Positions 1-12,900 of a stretch of DNA of 64,000 nt are shown here, piece by piece. Made by a program: the position numbers and the translations under genes. The notes under the pieces are model-generated. The model was not told the origin of the DNA. It ran no database searches and was given only the letters and a program-made list of their open reading frames with translations. The stretch is taken from assembly GCA_963921425.1 (NCBI GenBank), contig OY992839.1, positions 3,784,501 to 3,848,500 on the forward strand, given 5' to 3'. This stretch comes from Dryas octopetala. Its lineage: Eukaryota; Streptophyta; Magnoliopsida; Rosales; Rosaceae. Positions within the stretch are counted from its first letter, which is position 1, and every line of letters begins with the position of its first letter.

Positions 1-1357
1 TATTTTGTATTCTATCTCCCACTCGCCACTTACAGGACAACACGTGTACATATTATTTTTCTTAAATTATGAGCAACTGGTCGTATATTTTAACTCAACA
101 CCTTCTTCCAAAAAAGGAGAAACTCAACCAACTAAACCAAATAATTATTGACCGTCAAATTTCGAATTCTCATCTCTCGGATTGAAAAAAACAACCATAA
201 CACTATTTATTTTGATGAGATAAGTGACGTTTTTTGTTCTTTTTGAGAAAAATCTAATAACCTATAATTAAAATTTTCAATTTAGAAATACATCACAGGC
301 TCACAGCATAATGTGTTTTTGCTTGAGACATCGTTTTCTATAACTTGGAATGAGTTGCTATGCTTGTGTTTGTTTTTCTTCCAAAGGTCATTGTTAATTT
401 GTTATTGGGTGAAAGGTGGCAGATGTCTGCCATATCTCTCCAACTTTCCAAAATCATTTGAGCTTTTACTTTTGGATATCATTTTACAATGGATCAGAGG
501 ATAAATTAATTATTATTGACCAACTGATTTGATAGTATCTTGTCTAGTTATAATTGTGTGACTTGTTTGACCAAATAGCATGTGATGGTTCTCTTTCACA
601 ACAAGAGCAATTTGCATGGTTGCATTTGGCTGTTTTTTGTGAAAACTGAAAAGCACAAGCCATTTGGTGGGAAAGAAACCCTATAAAGTTATTATGTACT
701 GTGATTATACCATTAATTGGTTTAACAAAATTTCATTTTTCATAAAAGAAAGATGATTCATTCCTTGTATCATTTTAGTTGTGATTAATTGTAGAAAGAA
801 TATGAAAGTTGAACAGTTGCATCACACATAAGCCCCTCCATTCATCACAAAAAGGTGACGATTAAAATGCTTCACTCTGCATAGCCATAAAAGCATAATT
901 AAGCTAAAGCCAAGCCTCAAAGAAGCTTTGTTTCTTCTCATGCAAGACAAGTCTCCGATCATCTTAAGTCCTATACATGGGATTCCCTCCTAGGAAGCTC
1001 AAATATTTGTCTCTGAATCTGTCTTCCTTGGCAAAAGTTGCAAGTTTCCTTAATAAAATGTTTGAGTGGCTGAACTAAGATTAATGATTGTGATGAGCAT
1101 AGAGAACCCACCATTTTTGGATCTGCAATCATTCTCGGTTGTTTTGCAAAATATGAGCGACTCACACTTCTGTTCAGTAGAAGAACATTAGATTTACTAA
1201 CATGGTCATTTTAGTGTATTGGGAGTTTGTGTATCTTAAAATGTGTGTGAAAGTAAAAGAGCAATAAATTCATAACAATTGTTATGTGTATGTAAGCAAA
1301 GGTGTGAGTGAGTACCAAATCTCAGTGTCAATATTTACCTTGTATTATAGAACAATC
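1..1357. other. Intergenic, no gene seen
   Basis: AT-rich sequence with only short open frames that have no recognisable protein features and no codon bias. No repeat or RNA gene was recognised here. Confidence 0.6.
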
Positions 1358-1371
1358 CTTTTTAGTATGAC

Positions 1372-1389
1372 GTTTTTTTTTTGGCCAAT
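1372..1389 (-). mobile_element. PolyA micro-insertion, ATTGGCC type
   Basis: On the minus strand the insert reads ATTGGCC, then about ten A, then C. It lies between two exact copies of CTTTTTAGTATGAC (1358-1371 and 1390-1403). A long target duplication plus an A tail is the mark of L1-type target-primed insertion; here almost nothing but the tail is left. Loss of the insert and one copy would restore a simple empty site. Confidence 0.7.
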
Positions 1390-1869
1390 CTTTTTAGTAT
1401 GACTTTAGATGGGAAGCATTAACTTAAAATTAGAAAGTTCTGAAGATGGGCAGTCCCCTAAAATGGGCTTAGCCCAATTTTTTAAAGGCCCAGGAATAGA
1501 GCACCTACCTAATCAATTCTATGAACGGGTTGTACCCACATCAGAGTCTTATGCTATAAAAATCAAAACGGATCCAAACTCTTTTGGGTTTGCTTGGGCC
1601 TCACCAAGACACCATTTGCGGGCTTGAAACTTGACTGCTTACAGAACCCACCCAATACGGGCTTCGCGTTTGACAGCCTTATTAATCATGTGGGATATAT
1701 AGAAAAGGTCCACGTGCAAATGCTATTTTGCTTGCTTTGATATTTTTATCTCCATTTAAAGGCCATAAAATATGGAATTCACTTGATTTTTCAAATGATT
1801 TCCATATTTTTTAAATAAATGGGTGTTTATAAGAATGATAAATGGTAATATATAAGTTTTCAAATTTTT

Positions 1870-1955
1870 TTATTAATAAATATTGGAGAGAGGGATTTTA
1901 ACTCAAGATCTTGAGTATAGGAATAAATGCTCTTAACCATTATACAATTTAAAAT
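1870..1955 (-). mobile_element. Possible tRNA-related SINE relic
   Basis: On the minus strand a TATAATGGTTAAGAGC segment (box-A-like) is followed about 30 bases later by GAGTTAAAATCCC, which is close to the box B consensus GGTTCAANNCC. The order and spacing fit the head of a tRNA-derived SINE or a decayed tRNA. No clear target duplication was found, so the call is tentative. Confidence 0.35.
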
Positions 1956-2224
1956 ATTTATTTTAAACTAGGGAATTCACGTTAGTTGAAATGAAGTGAA
2001 TACTTGGGTAAACTAGGACCCAAGTATTTCCATTTCTTCTTTTACTTCATTTCAAATAGGATGTTAAGGAAATTAAACTACTACTAAAAAGTTGTAAAGT
2101 GTGGAAAGCTAGTAAAAGAGTGAAAACATACTTAATTTAAAGAAAGGGGTCACGGTTAATTATATATGTTTGTTTTAAGAAAAAATGATCTCATGATGAG
2201 ATCTCATTGTGTTTCATGTTTGAC

Positions 2225-2247
2225 TTTTTTTTTTTTTTGTTGATCAA
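2225..2247 (-). mobile_element. PolyA micro-insertion
   Basis: The minus strand reads TTGATCAAC plus 14 A. Flanks are TTTCATGTTTGAC (2212-2224) and TTTCTTGTTTGAC (2248-2260), a 12 of 13 match, consistent with a target duplication. It belongs to the same class as the insertions at 1372, 11552, 13770, 15298 and 28573. Confidence 0.6.
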
Positions 2248-4297
2248 TTTCTTGTTTGACATTTGGGTTTACTTAGCCGTGATAAAACTGTCCACCAATC
2301 TAAATGGAGAAAGAAAATCAGGTGCGATTGTGACATTTGAATATATACTTGAGAAATGGCATTAATTTGATTTATTCATTTATGTAAATGTTTATACAAG
2401 AGCCTCTAGAATGCATGGGAAAAAGAGAGACAAACACGCTTACAGTTGGAGAGCATGAAATTGATAATGGCATAATGCATGGTTGGTGAAGCAAATGATG
2501 GTTGTCTATTCTCCCCAACAAAAGCAAACAACACCAAATGGGAATTGACCAAACAAAAGCGTCTTCCTAAGGTGAAAGCAAAAAAGACCCAAATGAAAAT
2601 GGGTGATGGAATAGTGACAACTTAGTTAATAGGACACCCTACCCTAATGGTCACCATGATTTCCCTTAAGATCTCTCCAAACGTTCTCTCTTGGTAGGGT
2701 ACGTAGTAGGGCTCATTTCTCTTCATTTAGGTTGCAAAATCTAAAGCTACATCTCGCGGAGACTCGAAGCTTTTTCCTTCCATTAAGGACATGGATTTCA
2801 GGATTTGATTATGACATTTCACCCACATGCAAATTTCCTTCAACAACTTAGTACAAGCATCATATGCCCACAGAACAAATTGCTCCTAGTGTTATTCAAA
2901 AAAATAATAATAATAACTAAATAATAATTCATTAGTACTTTACACATATTATAATTTGTCTAGATTCATAACACTACGTTAGCATGTCACATAGTGTGAC
3001 CGTGACACAATTTTTTTATTTTTTATTTTCCTAAAGACACTTAGTCCATTTTCTTAGAATTCTAATAATATAACCATAGAGTAGTACTCCAACTTCCGTC
3101 AAATAGTACTGGAAGCCTTTCAAGTAGTGCTTGATGGTTTTTAAGTAGTGTTCAAGAATAATTTGTCCACTATTTGACTATTCCATTTTGAAAACTCTAT
3201 AAAAATAGGTTGGTTTTTAAAATTTTGTAGATTTTACAATTTTGAAGCTGATAGAAAGAGAATGAATAGTAAGCCAATATTACTGGGCATATATAGCCTG
3301 ATGAGATAAGCTTTCATGCAAACGGAAAAAAACTAACTTGGTATTTCAATTCAATAATATGATAACATATATATTTTTATATTTTATCACATTAAAATTT
3401 CTCTTAATATCTCAAGTTAGCCTCATTCCCTATTATAAGAAAGTTAATCTCATAGGTTCCTTCATAAAATACTTGCCTCCAGATTAATTGCAAAATTTAG
3501 TTATTGTCTTGTACCATTTCCCCACCATAAGTCTTCTTTGAATCACATAAATAAGGCAATGCTAGAATCTTTTGCTAAGATCACAATTCACAAACATATT
3601 AGACCAAGGAATTTTCATGGTTTAGAATTTAACTTCATAAAAATATTGGAATTGGGTACCAGCAAAGCCTAAACTGGCCTGGCCAGTCCTTGTCAAGGTT
3701 AACTTAACTTTCTTTCTTTTCATTTTTACAGCCGTCAATTAATTTTATATTAACAAAAATGAGGAATATTGATCCAGAGAATACCACCCAAGCATTCCAA
3801 GAAACCACCACATAAAGAAATAAGAAGATGACAAAGAAAAAGGAAAAAGATAACAAAAAAATTCAATCACATACACGTCTCAATGTAATTGGCTTTAAAT
3901 TTCTAAGAGACAAGACTGTCAGACTACAATTTTTATAGTTGTAATTATTTTAGTTGCCTATCATTACAACTATATAATATGTTATATATGTAACTGTTCA
4001 GTATGCACCACATCCCAAGCATCTTTCTGGTAATTAAATTACACCTATCTGCAGACCAATAATAGACCCCTCAATAAAATAAGTGATTAAGGCTGCAAGC
4101 CTGCAAGCCTGCAATGCAGCAATCTTTTGCCAAAACCAAAACTTGGATTTTTACTAACCACCTCTCAGAGAAAAAAATTAGTCTATTTTTTATTTTTTTA
4201 AGGGTATCTTTCCAAACCTGAAGTCCACTACATTAAACTTTTCTTCATTTTTCTATTGCAATACAAATTTAAAAGTGGGTGAGATTATATGCTTTTA

Positions 4298-5382
4298 GAG
4301 CATATGCAATGACATAACTAAATGCTATGTTATATGTTAAATATAGTAGAATTGATAAAAAAATTTACTATAATGGTATAGTTAAATTTAACATTTGCTA
4401 TGCTATTGCTAAATTTTTCACAATATATAACAGAAAATTTAACAATTGTTATTGAGGAACTCAAAAAAAAAGTAGACCCACCATCAAAAAAGTATGGGTA
4501 AAGAAAGAATAAAAAACCAAGTGAAAAAGTGTTGAGTCCCACGAGAAAAAAGAGAGAGGAAAGAATATTTAAATGAATGAAAAAGATTGCAGCAAGAGGT
4601 ATGAGGATGGGCAGTTGTCATGGATTGATTGGCCATGTATTCAAATTTTACAATTTTTAAATTTAACTTTGACATGAAAAATACTAAAATATTAATTTGG
4701 GTATTAAAATAATAATATTTAAATATATTTAATATTGAGCTCATATTAAAGATCTCATTCAAATATTTATAATGATATAATTATTAAAATAATTTAATAT
4801 ATTAAATTTAATTTATAAGGATATATATGAATATATTAAAAATATAAACATACTAACATATAACTATAGTTTTTGTGCCATTAAAATAAAAAGCACAAAA
4901 ATTATTGTTAAATACTAAAAGTCATGCTAAATATAATATAAAGATTAATACCATTTTGTTCTCCAGACTATTACACTTATATCAATTTGCTCCATAAATT
5001 TCTAATTTGGAAAATTAAGGACTTTGACTTTTTCAATTTTGTCAATTGAGGTTATTTTGACAATTTACACATTTTTCATCTAAAACTTTAAGGGCAAAAT
5101 GGTCTCTTCCATTTAGATCTTACAATTTTTTCCTCATGCATCATTTTTCTCTCCTCCATTTCTCGCTAAATTTTGGTTGATCATTCCCGATATTTAGAAT
5201 GAAAAATGTGTAAATTGACGAAAAAACCTCAATTGGTAAAATTGAAAAAGTCAGGGTCCTTAATTTTCCAAATTAGAAGTCTGGGGAGCAAACTGATACA
5301 AATGTAATAGTCTGAGAAGTAAAATGACATTAATTTCTATAATATATAACATAGCATATGTAAAAAGCCATTCTACATGCTC
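4298..5382. mobile_element. Foldback/MITE split by a younger MITE
   Basis: The left part starts GAGCATATGCAATG and contains ATGCTATGTTATAT. The right end, read in reverse complement, starts GAGCATGTAGAATG and contains the same ATGCTATGTTATAT. This imperfect terminal inverted repeat brackets an AT-rich body that is interrupted by the 397-bp element at 4941-5337. No convincing target duplication was found for the outer element, so its family and exact ends are uncertain. Confidence 0.45.
4941..5337. mobile_element. Mutator-like MITE, 397 bp
   Basis: Both ends carry an inverted repeat of about 150 bp (shared landmarks: CTAATTTGGAAAATTAAGGA and TTTTTCAATTTT). The element is flanked by TATAATATA at 4932-4940 and 5338-5346. 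A 9-bp duplication is typical of Mutator-like elements. It encodes nothing. The duplicated 9-mer is A/T only, so chance is not excluded, but the inverted repeat is strong. Confidence 0.7.
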
Positions 5383-6179
5383 CAAAGCTCTTTGTTCATT
5401 GGGTCTAGTCAGAATCTCACCACTGCCAACCTGGGATTCTCTTGATGTTCTTGTATAATATAAAAATATCACAAATAAAAAAAATTCCAACATTTTTAAT
5501 GGAGTGGTTCTAACTTCTAACTTCTAACCTCTGCTCAAATTCATTTTTCTATTCTGAACAGTAAAAAGGAAACAGAAGCTTCTGTTTTTGGATAATCTGT
5601 GAAAATTACGGGAGCTCAAAATATGCCAGAAATCATGGTTGACCCCAGCTCTCTAAAATTAACCAATTGTCTTAATCATTCAAATTAGACTTTTTAGAAC
5701 AGCAGAAGACCCCACCCATACAGCTGGTTACAACACAAGTAAGAATCAAATCCAAAAGATTATATGACAATATCACAGTGTTTCAATTGACATGACTTGT
5801 GTGGAAACTACAAGGGCAATGGACAAAAACTCTCATTGAAATGACAAAGCTCTTCCTCTAATTAAGTAATTAATTAGCATTAATTGTTATCTTACATGCG
5901 GTGCACCGTAATAAGTAAGACTTTTGCACCAAAATACAGAATTAATTGTTTCTGGGATTTTACAGTGGATACTTGTAGAAAAAGAAAAAGAAAAAAAAAG
6001 CTTTCCTAAGAAAAAATTAGACAACAAAATTACATTGGCAAAAGAAGATGAAATGAAGACAGAAAAAATAATGGATCTCTTCAATATTGGACCTAAAGAT
6101 AAAAGGCTTAGTAGCAGTTCCATGCAATCTTCAAATTTTGTATCTTGTATATACAACAGCCCCTCTATCCAAATTGTGG

Positions 6180-8589
6180 TCAGAGCTCAATTTTCATGTG
6201 GGATACTTGATTTGAACCTGCAGCAGTAAATGAATTACCAATCAATTTTATAGGTAGGGGATTTGAGGAATCAAATTTATTTTTTCTTTTTACATGTTTT
6301 TTTCTTGCTTACCATGCAATGCTGTTTCCCTGTTTGGATTTTGGCCAAAACCCATTTGGACAATGGTTTGGAGATCATCTTCACCAAACTGTGGATACTG
6401 AAAATAATTTAAGCAGACAGAGTTAGAGATGATTAATCAAACAAATGGCTTTTTCTTTGACTTAAATTAATCTGGGGTTAAAACTAATTAATTACCTGAA
6501 GAATACCTTCACTAAAACCACTTAGTGGAGGTAATTGCATCCCAAGGCTTTGGCATAGTGCGGTATCTAATGGGTCCACTGTCCCATTAAAAATGTTGTT
6601 CTGTAGTGCTGGATTTTGCTGGCGCTGGTGGCCATAAATGGCTGTTGCCGAGGAATCTAAAGGGAATATTGGATGTTGTGGCATGGAATTGCTTTGTTGA
6701 AATATCTAAAACCAGAAAACCAGCAAAACCCATTTCAGAAAAGTTGGAAAAGACATTAATATAGCCATTAATTTTTGCTTCAGAGAATAAATTAACCAAC
6801 CTCTTTTGACATTAGGGTATCCATGTTGAAATCCAGCCTGGTGTTCACAGAAGACAACTTCATAGAGAGGAACTGCAAAACAACAACATGCGTGCACCCA
6901 ATAAGCGAAATGACTTGGGAAACTGCAACAATCATAGATTGACTTTGATCATCAATAAAATGTTAATTTAATTAATGACATACCTCAACTTGGCGCTGTA
7001 ATGACTGAACATAGTTTATAATCTCATCAAGCATAAGTGCTTTTCCAGTGACCTAAAAACCAAGAAAATCAAAGTCACATCAGTAAAAGACACATTCATG
7101 CACTTGGAAAAAGTTAAAAACTGAAAACCTTGTCAGTCAAATTCAGCATTTATTGCAGACCTTGTTGCAACCCGGTACAAGATCTTGAAGAAGCTTCATC
7201 CTCTCACTGATCTTCTCTCTCCGGACCTATCAAAACCACACAAACCCAATTCAGCACAAAGCTTGGAATCAATGAAAATAGCATATAATATAATGATTTT
7301 GGAGGGAATTGAACTAACCAACCCAGAATTCTTAATTACTTACCCTTTCGGCTAGACTGTGGCTGTCAGTAGCTTGACCCCTTCTTGCTCTTACATGAAT
7401 GTAGTCCTTGGGAGGCTCAGGAGGCTTTGGCCCAGACTTTGTTTGCTTCTCATCAGAACTTGTACTTCCCTTTGTGTCCTCCTCTGCTTTAACAGGGCCT
7501 CCATTTTCATTCCCATTACCTTCGTTTGGCTTGTACCGTTTTGCATTCGAATTTTCAGTAAGCTCACCCACCTGTTTTTTAAAAAACAAAAAACAAAAAA
7601 AATCATTGCTTTAAACTAATGCTGCACTGTGTATCTGGTCAAAACCAAAATGCTGGACAAAAATCAAAATGGGAAATTGGGTGAATTTGGCATATTGTGT
7701 GTACCTTTGTAGATGGTGCAGCAGATTGTTCTTTAGCTTTTCCCTTGGAAGCTGCTTTTCTTTTCCTGGAATTCAAATCAATGGAAGCAGCAGCAGCAGA
7801 AGCTACCAACCCTGTCTCCCCATTTGGGTTTTGTTGCTCAGAGACTGTGGACTCCTCTCGAGAATTGGGCAGTTCATGATTTCGATCCTGCAAACCTGTC
7901 TGAGATCCAATTGCCTTCAGAGAAGGACTGCTCGAAACCCGAGGAAGCTTCCCATTTCCCGCGAATGGATTAGATCTAAATGGGAGTTGTTGTTGTTCAG
8001 TGTTGCCGTTCATTCCCAATTGGGTTGTTCTGCCATTGAAGCTCCTGCTTCCAAAGCACGAAAACTTCGCCGCCCTCTCTGCGAATCCAGGGTCGGCCGA
8101 GAACTCCGCCACGCTGGAATTCAAAGCCATCGAGGACTTTCCCAAATTGGGTACCTTCTCTTTCCCCAAATGGTCCATCATCGGCAAGTTGAGCTTGGGA
8201 GGAGAATTCAATGGAGTACTGTAACACGAGATCTCGCCTGAGTTTCCGCCGCCGCCGCCGCCGCCGATGCTGCCGAGCTTTCCGATCAGCTCTCTGATGA
8301 CGAAGCTCTCGCTGGTGGACATGTTGGAATTGGAGGCCGCCGGAGACGAGACCATTGAGCTGAGGGCCGAGTCAAAGTGGATGCTCTGCTCGGCCGACTT
8401 GGTGTTGGTGTCGCCCCAGTTGGGGTTGTAGTTGAAGCAATCCGGTGACCGCTCCGACGAGCAATTCGGGTCGGAGGGGTGAATGTCCATGGATGCTGAG
8501 AAGGAAAGCCATGTGGGCATTGATGACGAGGTTGGTTCGAAGTGAAGCAGAGGTGGGACTCCAGCATTCAAAAAAAACTCATTCTCCAT
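6180..8589 (-). CDS. BHLH62: bHLH transcription factor (bHLH62/78, CIB-like group)
   Basis: Nuclear DNA-binding regulator, predicted 550 aa. Exons on the minus strand: 8589-7705, 7571-7344, 7226-7161, 7052-6984, 6872-6801, 6705-6496, 6397-6313, 6217-6180; the phases agree and the total is 1653 nt. The start MENEFF and the N-terminal blocks [29 protein letters not shown] and SRKRK are hallmarks of the bHLH62/bHLH78 group. The bHLH lies near residues 360-420, after [17 protein letters not shown]366, E370 and R374 give the His-Glu-Arg set that reads G-box/E-box DNA, followed by helix 2 [21 protein letters not shown]. The last tiny exon gives [11 protein letters not shown], a conserved C-terminus. 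A glycine run lies near residue 105. The 5' leader region is rich in GA repeats. Related CIB proteins act in blue-light and brassinosteroid growth control; that role is inferred here. Choice between the bHLH62 and bHLH78 names is uncertain. Confidence 0.93.
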
Positions 8590-8900
8590 AACGACTGAAA
8601 CAGAAAGAGAGAAACAGAGAAACAGAGAGAGAAAAAAGCAAAGGAAGCAAAGTTGGTTTCAGAAAGAGAAGCAGAGGAAGTGAAATTGGGGTGGGAGATA
8701 GAAATGTAGGTTCAAGTATATGATTGTGGAGGTGTTGTTTGGTGTATAAAAGCTAAGCAAAAAGCAGAGAGTCAGAGACAGAGAAGGAGAGAGAGGAGAA
8801 AGGGAAGGGGTTGAGTTGGGGGGTGAACGAGTTAAATAGACGGAGGAGGAGAGCAAAGGTTAGTTTGACTTTTTTTGTGTTATGAATGTGTGGGGGTAAA
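8590..8900 (-). promoter_or_regulatory. GA-rich 5' leader/promoter of the bHLH gene
   Basis: The plus strand from about 8595 to 8850 is a near-continuous run of AGAGA/GGAGA blocks, that is, CT-rich in the sense direction of the bHLH gene. Such pyrimidine-rich patches are common in plant core promoters and 5' untranslated regions. No transcription start can be fixed from sequence alone. Confidence 0.45.
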
Positions 8901-9077
8901 TTGGTAATTTGAGTACCTTGCCCACATCCGTAAAAGGCGGGAAGAAGGGTGTTGCCGGGCCTTGGACGTCAAAGCACCCAATGTCCAATTCTCCATTTGC
9001 CCTTTTTCTCTCTCGAAACACTCAATCCACCACATCCACTGGCCCTGAAACAAAACCTGGGAACTACTGCCAATGCT

Positions 9078-9101
9078 TCTTCTTCTTCTTCTTCTTCTTC
9101 T
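9078..9101. repeat. CTT microsatellite
   Basis: About eight TTC/CTT units followed by a TTTTG pentanucleotide run to about 9125. Confidence 0.85.
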
Positions 9102-11551
9102 TTCTTTTGTTTTGTTTTGTTTTTTCTCTCCCTTTTGTTTCTAGATTTCATAGATCCCTTATTTAACCAAAAACTGAAAATAAATTGCTAATTGAACAAT
9201 ACTCCAACATATTATGTTGTTAAACTATTAATTTAAATCATTAATTATATAAAATTATACTGATGTATATTTTTAGTTTATAATCCGACCATATAATTTG
9301 TCAAATAAAAGAAAATAATAATACTTTACACTTACACACATATATATAAACCATGAGATCCATTTGGCCCATTTGGGGTGCTAATCATGGCTTAGATTGG
9401 TCCAACTTTTTTGAAAGCCATCAAAGCTTTCTATTATTTCCTCTAACCAAATTGAGTTGATTAAAGAGTAGTGGTGATAAAAAGGAGAAAAGTAGTGGTG
9501 ATGCACTGATGCTTAATCAAGCTTTGATAATAAGGGGTATATTCATTTTAAAAATTTGAAATCAAATAGGAAATAAGGTTGAATCTACCACCCTTCTAGT
9601 AATTATAAGAGTTAACAGTTATTGAATTGTTATACCTTAGTCTTAACAGTTATATTATCTTAAAACATGGTAAAAATCTAATTTTAGACTTGATTAAAAC
9701 AACTTCAAAACTAGGAGAATTTGATTGAAAAAATTGAAACAACATGGATGAAATTAAAACAATCATCAAACTATAGGGAGCAATATGGTTATTTACCCAA
9801 ATACCTATGACATATGTGTTGGACCTCCCATTTTGACTAGTTTAAAATAGTGTAGCATTTTGCGTGGGAAGGGGTTAATTTCAATGTAGATATTCTCCAA
9901 TTCCCTCCTCTCTTAAATTCGTCTTAACTCTTGCTTGTGTAATATTTAAGAAATCCAATTGTATATTCAGCAATCATTTGAGTCAACACAAGGGTTTGTT
10001 TGGGTTAAAAGTCAAAAGTGAATTAAAATAAGTCCCCCATTTTTTAAATGGACGGTTAAACTAATTTCCTCCAAGTTTTATACAAAGGAAAATTCTTAAT
10101 TCGATAAAAAAAATTAAAAAAAATTGTGAACGTGGTTAGGGGTTGGTCAATGATTGAAATAAAATGGGGCAAGTCGGCAGTTAACCCGGATTTGGTCGGG
10201 TTCACATAACAGGCGGAGTCCAGAGAGTCTGGTTCAAACTTGAATTGCTCACACAACACCAACTCGATCGGTTTCTAAGAAATACAAGAGAAGCTCAAAG
10301 CACTGCTTCCTATAATATAACTTTAGGATGCAATATTAGCAAAAGCCAGCATTGTATTGGTTTTGTATATTGCCAATCTTTTAGGTCCATTATTTGTTTT
10401 GCTAGCTAGAAAATGGTTTCGCTTGTACTAGAAATTATAAAAATAATGATATTAATTTGGTTCATGATTAAAATCAAGCTGTTATGAATATGTTGATGAT
10501 GAATATTGGACATATCCATGCCCTACCTACTAATCATTTTATAACATAAAGAGCTTTTAGTAATTAGTAATGTAATTTGTTTTGAGAAATTACAAATCTG
10601 CTGTGATTACTTTCAATGAACACCATGAAAGAAAATACCAAACCTGTTTTAGATACCAATATGCCCAATTAAGTACCATGTCTTATAATTTTGATCAACC
10701 CATTAATTTTTTAGAAATTGTCCATTTTGTCATATATTTTTTAAGTTGAACACCACAATACTCATTGCTGATCAGCCTGATCCACTAGCATTTATGTATG
10801 CAGCTAGGAATTCAAACCCTTTTGGACTTGATAGTCCAAAATTTTTCATTCAAAGAAAAACCATGCCTGACCCGGCATTGCAATCACTACTCACTAGTGA
10901 TCAGTAGTCACCTTCCATACCAATATCATACATGGAACATATTTATGGTGTGCCCAACTACATATATATACGGAGACCCATTTCGATTAATATGTGAACC
11001 GACATTTGAAAATATCAAAATTAGTTTTGAATTAACAACTTCTGACAACAAGCTAAGAAATTAAGAAAAATAAGTTTAAAAAAATGTACAACAAAAGATT
11101 AGCACCAATGACAGTGGTATGTGTACTATGTCACATGGCCTGGTTTTACATTTCCACCATTAAAAATACATGAAAATAATTGTGGTAGTAGCTAGTTAAT
11201 AGCTTAATGATAATAATTTATACGAATTAATTAATTGTATATGTGAGTTTGAAATGTGGTCAAAACCTAATTAAATCTTGCTGCTACTTTATCACTTTCG
11301 TGACATGGTTAACCAGGCAACCACACCGCCCTATCTACCAACAAGATAGCCATTTATTCCTGTGTGCTACTTTGCTGGTCTCTCATAAATTATTCGATCT
11401 TCAACAATTTGTTCAAAGATTTTGTGTCAAATCTGTACTAGCTAGTATACCCTAGAAATTGTTAGAACAATGAACATGTGTGGAAAACAATCACCTCCAG
11501 CTATCATATAATTGGCATGTCATTTTCAACTTGTTGAATTCCCTTTTGCAT

Positions 11552-11570
11552 CATGGCCAAAAAAAAAAAA
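11552..11570 (+). mobile_element. PolyA micro-insertion, CATGGCC type
   Basis: The insert is CATGGCC followed by 12 A, 19 bp in all. It is bracketed by GAATTCCCTTTTGCAT (11536-11551) and GAATGCCCTTTTGCAT (11571-11586), 15 of 16 identical. This is the cleanest example of the class in the window: long target duplication, A tail, and only seven bases of other sequence. Confidence 0.8.
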
Positions 11571-12900
11571 GAATGCCCTTTTGCATGGCTTATAAGTTAT
11601 ATATATAGTCATAAGTGTAGATATATATTTTGTTGGAAAGGGAAAGGCTTAAAGTTAGTGATAACTTATAACTCGAAATTGGTAGAATATATAATAGGAA
11701 TAAATTTTTTTTCAAGTCTAAAGCAATAAGTACAGACTGTACAGTGATAAAACAGATCACAGGCTGAAAAATATGATCCATTGCATCTAGCTAGAGATCT
11801 CATTTTTAATTAGTAGAGAGGTGTGGCTACCAACTCATTTATATCATATCTAGCTAGAGCGCATAGCTGATCCACCATTATTTAGATGATGTAATTAGAT
11901 TGCTCTTTAATTAATTTCTAAATTCATATGATTGTTCGAGGAAGTTCATCTTAATTCATCTTTTCAAAACTATTATATATATGATTTTTATTTTCTGAGA
12001 AAAGACAAATTGTTTTAGGTCATTATTTTAATTTATATATACGAAACAGAGTATATTGTAGGCTCTTATCAGAAATCCATTGCTAATCATGGTTGTTAGA
12101 ACAGTTATCATTATATATATAATGTAATTTTCCTTTGGCCAAGGTTTATTGGAAAGTATAACTTAAGTCGTTTATTTGATTGCAAACAAAAAACCATTTT
12201 TTTTTTCTTGTAACCATCAAGGCCATATATATATTATGTCTATCTATTTTTAGTTGATTTAAATCTAATTCAGGAACTAATTAATTAATTAATTAAATGG
12301 CTTTTAGGCCAAGCCAAATTAATGAAGTAGGCTTCGATTCTAAACACATCAAGCATTACAGGGAAAGCTTATTGAATAGAAATTGCTTGTGTCACTAATT
12401 TGTACATTATGTGCATATTGTAAGCACACTTATGCAGCATGAATGAACATAGTGAATAATCATGTTTTGATTGGCCGGTGCCTTGTCTTTATTGCATAAG
12501 TGCAAAGACAAAAACAAGAGTTTTATAATGTAACTCTAGTCATCGAAAATATATATTCCCATTTTAATTAATCAACCTATCATAGCTACATTTTCCAAAT
12601 CATCACTTCACCACTCATCATATTGCATGTCCTAATTATTTATGGCTCACAAATAATTTGCATGGAATTGCTGCAATGTAGTGATCGAGCGTGCATAAAA
12701 CTCATAGCTTAAGTGCTAGAACACTTATGAGCTATATTAAATGTTGTATGAGTTGTATAGCCCGACCCAATTTATTTTTCTTTGTAAATTTTTGTCCTAT
12801 ATTACTTTCAATTTTTTTAAAAGCACTACTAATGGGAGCAAGTTTATTAGGAAATGATCAGAAGGATGCATGTACTTGTAAAACTAGCATATAGGATCAT

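Larger units (their letters stand above)
1404..6179. other. Intergenic, no host gene seen
   Basis: No coding gene is supported. Apart from the elements listed separately it holds AT-rich sequence. A perfect 12-bp hairpin (TATAGTTGTAAT at 3934-3945 against 3963-3974, 17-base loop) is present, but it matches no microRNA I know. Short open frames at 4.3-4.8 kb lie inside a foldback element, and those at 5.9-6.2 kb overlap the last exon and 3' region of the bHLH gene. Confidence 0.55.
8901..12892. other. Intergenic, no gene seen
   Basis: No coding region supported. It holds a CTT microsatellite (about 9078-9101), a polyA micro-insertion (11552-11570) and otherwise AT-rich unique sequence. I looked for common conserved plant microRNAs by eye and saw none. 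Confidence 0.55.

Noticed and set aside
3934-3974. MicroRNA precursor
   Set aside because: Hairpin stem is only 12 bp and no known mature microRNA sequence is present.
7669-8241. 190-codon open frame opposite bHLH exon 1
   Set aside because: Shadow of a long real exon; no motifs.
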